DNA from: an uncultured Bacteroidia bacterium
GTDB taxonomy: Bacteria; Bacteroidota; Bacteroidia; Bacteroidales; ML635J-15
DNA: 64,000 nt
Reading direction: 5' to 3'
Assembly: GCA_902800045.1 (NCBI GenBank)
Contig: CADCCZ010000001.1
Span: forward strand, 911,346 to 975,345
In this document: piece by piece, positions 58,032 to 64,000 of the stretch
How the letters are laid out: every line of letters starts with the position of its first letter
How positions within the stretch are numbered: position 1 is the stretch's first letter
Program-made: the position numbers and the translations under genes
Notes under the pieces: model-generated
Databases searched by the model: none
What the model saw: only the letters and a program-made list of their open reading frames with translations
Told to the model about the DNA's origin: nothing

Positions 58032-59807
58032 TTATTCCTTTACAAGTTTCTTCATTGCCGTGCCGTTTACTGTCTCTATCGAGAAGAAGTAAACGCCAGC
58101 TTCCAAATCAGAAATATCGATTGTGCTTTGTGCGCCAAGAGCCTTGATTTCGCGTCCAGTTACATCGAAAACAACAACCTTTGCCAAACCTTCAGCTTCG
58201 ATATTTACTATACCAGTTGTCGGGTTCGGGTAAATAGCGATATTATTCAACATATTTTCGTCAACAGCATTTCCTTCTGCAACAAAATAAGCTGTGTATG
58301 TTGCATCTTCGGTAACTGTGATAGTTCTTGGATTAGTGGTATCATCATCTTGCCAACGTGAAAATACATAACCTTCTGCAGGAGATGCTGTCAAGGTAGC
58401 GGTTGACGATGCAGGATAAACATTACCACCAGTTACTGTTCCATGTGCAGGGTCATCAGGAACTGCGGTAATTGTATAATTAACGTTCAATGCCAAGTCA
58501 TCGACAACAAGATAATACTGGTAGTTTGCATTGTAATTGATCATGAAATACTTGGCATTGGCTGGGATTACACAAGTGTGAGTTTTCCATGATGTGGTTG
58601 CATTAGAAACAACGCTTCCGATAGTAGTAAAGTGTGTTACCTGATTATCAGATGTAGAATACTTGACGTAGAATTTTTCAGTACCCGAACCCAATTTCTT
58701 ATATTTGAAAGTAAGGGTAAGACTATTTTCATGATGGAGTTCGGGAGATATCATGTACTGGTTGTAATTGCTGTTGCTTGCTCTATCATAGCTGCTAAAC
58801 ACTGCACCATGCATACCATCCGAATATTCCAGCACGCCCATACGTGATTCATTTTCAGTATTTTTGCTAATGAAATCCCAGCAACCCTGACCATTCTCAA
58901 AGTTTTCGGTAAACGGGAAGTTAGCGATACCTTCAGAACAATCAACAGCATCGATAACTGCATTAGCTGTTGTCGAACCATTACTATTAGTAACTACAAG
59001 TGTAATATTATACTGACCTTCGGTGTCCCAAACGACATCAACATTTGCAGTCGTTGCTGTAGCAGGAGTTCCACCTTCGAAAGTCCATTCGTAAGTCACA
59101 TCCTGCACACTCATTACATCGGAAGATATTCTTGTAGAAATGCCAACTTTTGCAACATTAGGCTTTATAATGTCAACCATAGGTAATGATGACTCATTGG
59201 GGCAGCTTGAGGTTGCAAAGTTATATATTGCCTGAGCTGACGAAAGTTCGTCTCTATAGATGTCGTATGTATAACCCGATGGGCAAATCAAATAAATCGA
59301 CGGTACATAGCCTTCGTACAGTGATACATGGCTAGCCAATGGTGTTGTAGCATCGATAATCGGAACAGGATTGGTTCCGCCATTGGTAAAGTCACCCTGC
59401 GATGACGCGCTGGAGGTGCTTGTTCCTGTTATCTGCGCTGCTGTATTGGTATTGTCATCCTCTACCAAAAGCACGACAAACTCACCAGAACCACCTTGTC
59501 CGTATGTTTCGTACAATGCCTCGAAGATACCACTATTGTGATACTGCCAGCACGGACCACACCATGCACAGAAGAAATCAATTGCAACATACTTTCCCTC
59601 ATCCAAATAACTCTGGATATTGTGGGAAACCCCATTCATATCGGTAGCAGTAAAATTGGTAAATGTACCCCAGTCGGCTGCACCACGAGTACTACGTTCT
59701 GTTCTAGCATTTTGATCCATGCACTTGATGTCGCTTTTGGCTGCTGTTTGAGCAAACATTGTTGCAGCTACAAGCATCGACACAACAAAAAGTAAAATTC
59801 TATTCAT
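58032..59807 (-). CDS. Secreted thioredoxin-like / PKD protein with T9SS type A sorting domain
   Basis: 591 residues. The signal peptide (1-19) is followed by a thioredoxin-like domain with 'VAIDFFCAWCGPCWQYHNSGIFEALYE' (CxxC), interrupted by a Ser/Thr/Gly-rich insert. A PKD domain ('VTYEWTFEGGTPATATTANVDVVWDTEGQYNITLVVTNSNG') comes next, then a jelly-roll/choice-of-anchor-type domain with paired Trp and Tyr residues. An InlB-type repeat ends 'GYVFSRWQDDDTTNPRTITVTEDATYTAYFV'. The C-terminal 75-residue sorting domain is 'IAIYPNPTTGIVNIE...VFDVTGREI...GVYFFSIETVNGTAMKKLVKE'. It should be exported by the type IX system and attached at the surface, where it may act on disulfides of host or dietary proteins. 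Confidence 0.88.
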   Translation of the reverse strand: MNRILLFVVSMLVAATMFAQTAAKSDIKCMDQNARTERSTRGAADWGTFTNFTATDMNGVSHNIQSYLDEGKYVAIDFFCAWCGPCWQYHNSGIFEALYETYGQGGSGEFVVLLVEDDNTNTAAQITGTSTSSASSQGDFTNGGTNPVPIIDATTPLASHVSLYEGYVPSIYLICPSGYTYDIYRDELSSAQAIYNFATSSCPNESSLPMVDIIKPNVAKVGISTRISSDVMSVQDVTYEWTFEGGTPATATTANVDVVWDTEGQYNITLVVTNSNGSTTANAVIDAVDCSEGIANFPFTENFENGQGCWDFISKNTENESRMGVLEYSDGMHGAVFSSYDRASNSNYNQYMISPELHHENSLTLTFKYKKLGSGTEKFYVKYSTSDNQVTHFTTIGSVVSNATTSWKTHTCVIPANAKYFMINYNANYQYYLVVDDLALNVNYTITAVPDDPAHGTVTGGNVYPASSTATLTASPAEGYVFSRWQDDDTTNPRTITVTEDATYTAYFVAEGNAVDENMLNNIAIYPNPTTGIVNIEAEGLAKVVVFDVTGREIKALGAQSTIDISDLEAGVYFFSIETVNGTAMKKLVKE

Positions 59808-59850
59808 ATAATATGTGTCCTGTTATATACCATCGGACCCATCGGCTTTT

Positions 59851-59882
59851 AATTTGGCAATAAATTTGACATGCCAAATTTA
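59851..59882 (-). promoter_or_regulatory. Promoter with overlapping inverted repeat upstream of the T9SS gene
   Basis: AATTTGGCA (59851-59859) and TGCCAAATT (59872-59880) are perfect inverted arms 12 bases apart. The downstream arm overlaps the minus-strand -7 element TAAATTTG (59875-59882), so a bound regulator would block or assist the polymerase. Confidence 0.5.
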
Positions 59883-59909
59883 AACAAAAAAATTATTAAT
59901 CAATGTTTT

Positions 59910-60164
59910 TTATTGAACTTTTTTCAAAGCAGAACCTATCGCCTTGCTCAACTGGTCGGGACACGAGGTATCCTTGTATCCACAACGTATTCCACTCAGT
60001 TTCGAAATCACTTCCGCCGCATCCATGCCCTCTACCAGCTTGCCAATTCCCTGCAAGTTACCATGGCATCCGCCATAAAACTGGACATTATGCAACTTCC
60101 CTTCAACTATCTCAAACTCAATCATCTCCGAGCAGGTTCCCTGCGTACGATACTGAAACTTCAT
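59910..60164 (-). CDS. TSCPD domain protein
   Basis: 84 residues, the usual size of the TIGR03905 group. 'YRTQGTCSEMIEFEIVEGKLHNVQFYGGCHGNLQGIGKLVEGM' and 'SGIRCGYKDTSCPDQLSKAI' contain the Thr-Ser-Cys-Pro-Asp motif that names the family, with further cysteines positioned for metal binding. The same motif occurs at the end of class II ribonucleotide reductases. A stand-alone role is unknown. It lies 13 bases after the GT9 gene stop in the same direction, so it is probably co-transcribed with it. Confidence 0.88.
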   Translation of the reverse strand: MKFQYRTQGTCSEMIEFEIVEGKLHNVQFYGGCHGNLQGIGKLVEGMDAAEVISKLSGIRCGYKDTSCPDQLSKAIGSALKKVQ

Positions 60165-60177
60165 ACACCTATATTAA

Positions 60178-61173
60178 TTATATCATGTTACAATAATTTA
60201 CAATCTCATCAATGTTCTGGTCATTCATGCAACGGAAATGCCCGCGCGGACACTTTTCGTAGCCCAATTTGGAGCACGGACGGCAACGCAAATCCTTGAC
60301 TTCGAATATCTTCGACTTCTCCCCCGCCATGTATGGCGTCATGCCAAACTGCGGAATGGTGTTGCCCCAAATCGACACAATGTCCTTCTTGAAGGCCGCC
60401 GCTATGTGCATCAGTCCTGTGTCGTGCGTAACGACATACTTTGCCTGCCTTACCACCGATGCCGACTGCGACAGCGAAAACATTCCGCACAGATTTATGC
60501 AGTTTTCATTCTCGGCACAGATGTATTCGGCAGCATCTACGTCCGAATTTCCGCCAAGCAACACCACAAAGGCATTCAACTTGCCGCACAACTTGGAAAT
60601 CAACTCCTTGGGCATGCGCTTGGTTGCATGCTGACCTCCTATCGCGTATGCTACATACGAACCAGCTTCCAAACCAAATGCCTGCTTCGTATCGACTTCC
60701 TCGGCTTCGGGAATAAAATAGTCGAGCCCCTTGCCATCGTTGTGAACATCAAACAGACGTGTAGAGGTCATATACCTATCTACTATATGTATGTCTGGCA
60801 ATTTGTTGATTTTCAAGAACGATGTTGCCAGCCACTTCTTAAAGTTGAGCTTCGGAAACGAAAAATCCAAAATCTTCAACTTGTTGATTATGCGTTTGGA
60901 ACGGAGATTCTTCTGCAAGTCGATTACATAGTCGAACGGTATTTCGCGTAACTCGTCAATTGTTTCCGCATAAGTTTCCTTTAAGGTGTGAACCTCGTCG
61001 ATATACGGATTCGGCTCGAGAATTGCTGCATTTGCCGGCTTTGTAAGGAAATGAATCTCGGCATTTTCGACTTGTTGCTTCAGACATCTGACAACTGGCG
61101 TAGTAAGCACAATGTCGCCAATACTGCTAAAACGTATGACAAGGTAACGGACAATGTATTTTTCTTCTTCCAT
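60178..61173 (-). CDS. Glycosyltransferase family 9 (heptosyltransferase-like)
   Basis: 331 residues. 'YLVIRFSSIGDIVLTTPVVRCLKQQ' is the GT9 N-terminal signature with the glycine loop. 'KFQIL'-type strands and 'YVVTHDTGLMHIAAAFKKDIVSIWGNTIPQFGMTPYM' hold the nucleotide-sugar site (D-T-G-L-M-H). The C-terminal 'RCRPCSKLGYEKCPRGHFRCM' is a Cys-rich tail seen in many Bacteroidota GT9 proteins. It should add a heptose or related sugar to the lipid A-core on the cytoplasmic side. It is followed by the TSCPD gene. Confidence 0.9.
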   Translation of the reverse strand: MEEEKYIVRYLVIRFSSIGDIVLTTPVVRCLKQQVENAEIHFLTKPANAAILEPNPYIDEVHTLKETYAETIDELREIPFDYVIDLQKNLRSKRIINKLKILDFSFPKLNFKKWLATSFLKINKLPDIHIVDRYMTSTRLFDVHNDGKGLDYFIPEAEEVDTKQAFGLEAGSYVAYAIGGQHATKRMPKELISKLCGKLNAFVVLLGGNSDVDAAEYICAENENCINLCGMFSLSQSASVVRQAKYVVTHDTGLMHIAAAFKKDIVSIWGNTIPQFGMTPYMAGEKSKIFEVKDLRCRPCSKLGYEKCPRGHFRCMNDQNIDEIVNYCNMI

Positions 61174-61192
61174 CGCAAAAATTATTTACTCG

Positions 61193-61200
61193 CAAATGTA
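61193..61200 (-). promoter_or_regulatory. -7 element for the GT9 gene
   Basis: TACATTTG on the minus strand, 20 bases before the ATG at 61173. Confidence 0.55.
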
Positions 61201-61260
61201 AAGATTATTTACGATTTAAGATGTACGATTTACGATTGATTTGAAGATTTGACAGATTTG
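61201..61260. repeat. TACGATTTA-type tandem intergenic repeat
   Basis: Degenerate units of GATTTACGATTTAAGAT/GTACGATTTACGATT, followed by GATTTGAAGATTTGACAGATTT. Another family of the short tandem repeats seen in the gaps of this window. Confidence 0.6.
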
Positions 61261-61309
61261 CACCTGCGACTTCGACTCCGCTCAATGTATAGAAAGGTGC
61301 AGCTTTACG

Positions 61310-61400
61310 TTTTGCGGTCAATAAACCGCAAAATATGCGGACTAATTTTTATTACTAACCGCAAAATATGCGTATAAAAATTTGCAGTTAACCGCAAAAA
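61310..61400 (+). promoter_or_regulatory. Operator array CCGCAAAATATGCGG upstream of fic
   Basis: Three direct sites start at 61326 (CCGCAAAATATGCGG, a perfect CCGCA/TGCGG inverted pair), 61359 (CCGCAAAATATGCG) and 61392 (CCGCAAAAA), each exactly 33 bases apart, plus an inverted TTTTGCGG at 61310. The third lies between the -33 and -7 elements of the fic promoter. The arrangement fits cooperative repression, perhaps by the Fic protein's own winged helix. Confidence 0.75.
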
Positions 61401-61403
61401 CAT

Positions 61404-61411
61404 TATTTTTG
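61404..61411 (+). promoter_or_regulatory. -7 element (TATTTTTG) of the fic promoter
   Basis: Perfect TAnnTTTG, 22 bases before the ATG. A TTTG at 61381-61384 is well placed as the -33 element. Confidence 0.6.
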
Positions 61412-61433
61412 TGGCGATTAAAATGCGATAGAA

Positions 61434-62723
61434 ATGTACATTCACGAATACGACAACTGGACTGACTTTACATGGAATGCCGATTTAGTCATCGATATGC
61501 TGTCCGAAGCAGACCGGGCAATCGGCTTCTTATCGGGCAGGCTAAAAGAAATCGGGTTCGACACCCAGATGCAAGCCACATTGGAAAACATAACAAATGA
61601 CATCATATATTCATCTGAGATAGAAGGCATTGACTTGAACGTTGACGAAGTAAGGTCGTCAATTGCAAGGAAACTTGGCATCAGCATTCCCGACGAAAAG
61701 GACTCGACTCATTACATCGAAGGAATTGTCGAAATGATGCTCGATGCAATATACCATTACGACAGGCCTCTTTCCGACGAAAGGCTTTTTGGCTGGCACT
61801 CCACCCTATTCCCCAACGGACGCAGCGGCTATGCTCAAATAAATGTCGGGAAATACAGAACCGAGGGCATGAAAGTAATATCGGGTGCGTTTGGTCGTGA
61901 ACGGGTACATTATGTTGCACCGACCGCAGAATCGGTACCGCACGAAATGCTAAAATTCATCGACTGGTTCAACAACCCCGAAGTAAAGCCTTCGCTGGTA
62001 AAGTCGGCTATTGCGCATTTCTGGTTTGTATGCATACATCCTTTCGACGACGGCAACGGACGAATTGCACGCGCATTGTCGGACATGGTGCTTTCGCAGA
62101 TTGACAAAAGCAAATTCCGTTACTTCAGCGTATCGCGACAAATTTGCACCGACAAGAAGAAATACTACAAGATGCTGGAACGAGTTTCACGCAACGACCA
62201 CGACATTACCGAATGGATAATCTGGTATCTTCAGTGCATTGTCGATGCCGTAAAGTCGGCTGATTCGGTATTGAGCGGCATACTTTGCAAAACAGTCTTC
62301 TGGCATACGCATTCTGAAGTCCCAATGGGCAAAAGACAGAAAGATATGCTTAGGATTTTCCTTGACGGGCAACAGAAACTTACAGTCAAGAACTGGAGCG
62401 TAAATGCCAAAGTATCACACGACACCGCTGCCCGCGACATCGACGACCTTGTTCAGAAAGGAGTATTATTCCCTACAAAAGGACAAGTAAGAAACGTGTC
62501 GTACAACTTCATTTACACAAAACAAAGCGATTTTATGCAGCATTTCAGCGATGTTGCCATAGAAAACAGAGATGGAAACAACTACATTTCCACACTTTTC
62601 GACAATACTGAAATGCTAAGCGAAAAAATCGACGACCTTGATATTCTACGTCTGCGACAAGATGAAATAAGCATTGAGGACTTGGTGTGGAAATATTTCG
62701 CTTGGAAAATTGAAGATTATTAA
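61434..62723 (+). CDS. Fic/DOC protein with N-terminal inhibitory helix and C-terminal winged helix
   Basis: 429 residues. The N-terminal DUF4172-type domain carries the inhibitory motif 'SSEIEG' (Ser60...Glu64, [S/T]xxxEG), so it is a class II Fic enzyme. The Fic core 'HPFDDGNGRIAR' (202-213) has the catalytic His and the ATP-anchoring residues intact, and the flap lies near 'GKYRTEGMKV'. The C-terminal 'RQKDMLRIFLDGQQKLTVKNWSVNAKVSHDTAARDIDDLVQKGVLFP' is a winged helix. It should transfer AMP from ATP to a protein hydroxyl; the target is unknown. A phased operator array precedes it. Confidence 0.9.
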   Translation: MYIHEYDNWTDFTWNADLVIDMLSEADRAIGFLSGRLKEIGFDTQMQATLENITNDIIYSSEIEGIDLNVDEVRSSIARKLGISIPDEKDSTHYIEGIVEMMLDAIYHYDRPLSDERLFGWHSTLFPNGRSGYAQINVGKYRTEGMKVISGAFGRERVHYVAPTAESVPHEMLKFIDWFNNPEVKPSLVKSAIAHFWFVCIHPFDDGNGRIARALSDMVLSQIDKSKFRYFSVSRQICTDKKKYYKMLERVSRNDHDITEWIIWYLQCIVDAVKSADSVLSGILCKTVFWHTHSEVPMGKRQKDMLRIFLDGQQKLTVKNWSVNAKVSHDTAARDIDDLVQKGVLFPTKGQVRNVSYNFIYTKQSDFMQHFSDVAIENRDGNNYISTLFDNTEMLSEKIDDLDILRLRQDEISIEDLVWKYFAWKIEDY

Positions 62724-62736
62724 GAATCGCAAATCA

Positions 62737-62771
62737 CAAAAAAATGCCGATGAAATATCTCCATCGGCATT
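62737..62771 (-). terminator. Rho-independent terminator of ileS
   Basis: AATGCCGATG / CATCGGCATT with a nine-base loop, followed by a T-run on the minus strand. Confidence 0.88.
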
Positions 62772-62795
62772 CTATGAAATGTAATTACCTTATTT

Positions 62796-64000
62796 CTATT
62801 CCCTTACAACCAAAATGTTTACATTCACATCGTTGACATCAATTTCAGTTCCGTTTTCAACATTGGCAACAATCTCAATTGAGTTTGCCAAAGTCTGTCC
62901 GCAGATGTAGTCGCGGTAATGGTTGACTGCGGTGTCAAGTTCGGAGGTAGAACTGATTTTTACACGGATGCGGTCGGTAATGTCGAAGTTGCTGTCCTTG
63001 CGGATATTCTGGATACGGTTGACAAATTCACGGGCAATACCTTCCTCAACAAGTTCGGGCGTTACATTGATGTCAAGGGCAACAGTGTATTTGCCTTCGT
63101 TTGCAACAAGCCATCCAGGAATGTCCTCGGAGTTGATTTCAACATCGGCAGTTGTTATTGCAACTTCCTGTCCTTCAACATTCAAAGTAAAGCTGTCGTT
63201 GCGCTCGAGCGAAGCAATGTCCTTCTGCGACATCTGTGCGATAGCGTTTGCAACCTGCTTCATAATCTTGCCGTAACGCGGACCCAAAACCTTGAAGTTC
63301 GCCTTTATCTTCTTTACCAAGAAATCTGAAGAATCGTCGAGAATCTGGATTTCCTTGATGTTGGTTTCGGTCTTGATAATTTGCTCTACCTTAGCCATTT
63401 GCTCTGCAAAGTCGTCAGAAACCGACGGAACCATAATCTTCTGCAACGGCTGGCGAACCTTGATGCTGACCTTGCGGCGCAAACCGAGAATCATAGATGA
63501 AATAGTCTGTGCCATTTCCATCCTTTCCTCGAGGCTCTTGTCGATTATCTGCTCGTTAACCTTCGGGAAATAAGCAAGATGAACCGATTCGTAGTTTTCC
63601 TTGCCTGTGACAGCATTGAGGTCGCGATACATCTTATCCATGTAGAACGGTGCAATCGGAGATGCAATCTTTGCAATGGTTATCAAGCAGGTATAAAGTG
63701 TCTGATAAGCCGAAATCTTGTCCTCGTCGTACTCACCACCCCAGTAGCGCTTTCTGCCGAGACGAACATACCAGTTGCTCAGGTGGTCCATCACGAAAGT
63801 CTGAATCAGACGGCCTGCCTTTGTATTTTCGTAAGTTTCGTAAGCCTCGCCGACTTCCTTAACCAAAGTGTTTAACAAGCTGAGAATCCAGCGGTCTAGT
63901 TCGGGACGCTTTTCGAACGGAACATCGGGCTCTGCGTATGTGAAATTGTCGGTGTTGGCGTACATTGCAAAGAAATTGTAGGTGTTGTACAAAGTTCCGA
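62796..64000 (-). CDS. ileS: Isoleucine-tRNA ligase, C-terminal part (5' end outside window)
   Basis: About 400 codons are present; the frame is open through the right edge and a TTG at 63992 is simply an internal Leu in 'GTLYNTYNFFAMYANTD'. The segment covers the end of the catalytic domain, the anticodon-binding domain ('ELDRWILSLLNTLVKEVGEAYETYENTKAGRLIQTFVMDHLSNWYVRLGRKRYW') and the C-terminal domain with 'RRKVSIKVRQPLQKIMVP'. Lack of a C-terminal zinc Cys cluster and the 'LDINVTPELVEEGIAREFVNRIQNIRKDSNFDITDRI' end match the longer IleS type found in Bacteroidota. It charges tRNA-Ile. Confidence 0.96.
   Translation of the reverse strand, partial: GTLYNTYNFFAMYANTDNFTYAEPDVPFEKRPELDRWILSLLNTLVKEVGEAYETYENTKAGRLIQTFVMDHLSNWYVRLGRKRYWGGEYDEDKISAYQTLYTCLITIAKIASPIAPFYMDKMYRDLNAVTGKENYESVHLAYFPKVNEQIIDKSLEERMEMAQTISSMILGLRRKVSIKVRQPLQKIMVPSVSDDFAEQMAKVEQIIKTETNIKEIQILDDSSDFLVKKIKANFKVLGPRYGKIMKQVANAIAQMSQKDIASLERNDSFTLNVEGQEVAITTADVEINSEDIPGWLVANEGKYTVALDINVTPELVEEGIAREFVNRIQNIRKDSNFDITDRIRVKISSTSELDTAVNHYRDYICGQTLANSIEIVANVENGTEIDVNDVNVNILVVRE

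Overview
The window looks like a chromosomal segment of an uncultured Bacteroidales (Bacteroidota). The evidence is a recurring Bacteroidota promoter hexamer of the form TAnnTTTG a few tens of bases before genes on both strands. Further signs are an RprX/RprY-like two-component pair, the DUF3822-rsmD pair, batD/batE aerotolerance genes, menaquinone genes (menA, menG), and a secreted protein with a type IX secretion C-terminal sorting domain. Core genes are moderately GC-poor. The stretch from about 30.1 to 35 kb is visibly much AT-richer.

Layout. 1-4.8 kb: the end of a surface-polysaccharide-type locus (dehydrogenase-like fragment, ATP-grasp, Wzy-like polymerase/ligase, two GT4 glycosyltransferases). 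4.8-16.2 kb: housekeeping and envelope genes (RecD-like helicase, DUF3822, rsmD, DUF456, batE, batD, a phosphatase-family protein, rprX/rprY). 16.2-20.5 kb: a divergent FtsA-like protein facing an unknown HTH/coiled-coil gene plus yidD across an AT-rich palindromic spacer, then metK under what looks like a SAM-II riboswitch. 20.5-21.1 kb: a gene-free block rich in nested inverted repeats. 21.1-26.5 kb: a lipase-like hydrolase, menA-menG and two exported TPR-like proteins.

26.6-41 kb is a defence island on the minus strand. In order of coordinate it holds RhuM, AbiH, a DUF1016 PDDEXK nuclease, and an AT-rich four-gene overlapping cassette. The cassette is, in transcription order, a phosphoribosyltransferase-like protein, an ORC/AAA-type P-loop ATPase, an unknown Rossmann-like protein and an N6-adenine methylase. 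Next come a GIY-YIG/SF2 helicase/methylase giant with a partner subunit that appears to carry the other half of the methylase, and a Bro-N antirepressor-like gene. The last two transcription units share a duplicated promoter block. The four-gene cassette is the best candidate for a little-described system.

41-64 kb returns to core functions: CapA-like protein and DUF3160 lipoprotein, tRNA-Asp, elbB, MATE exporter, rhodanese, rmuC, thioesterase, LuxC-type acyl-CoA reductase, miaA, thioredoxin, an LRR protein, xerD, aroQ, tRNA-Arg, a T9SS thioredoxin-PKD protein, a GT9 transferase, a Fic-wHTH protein with a phased operator array, and the 3' part of ileS. Two separate DUF2752 + DUF4190-like membrane modules lie within 5 kb of each other. 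Intergenic gaps hold several families of short dispersed repeats. No rRNA, CRISPR array, transposase or phage integrase was found. Functional calls rest on recognisable motifs, not on database searches.
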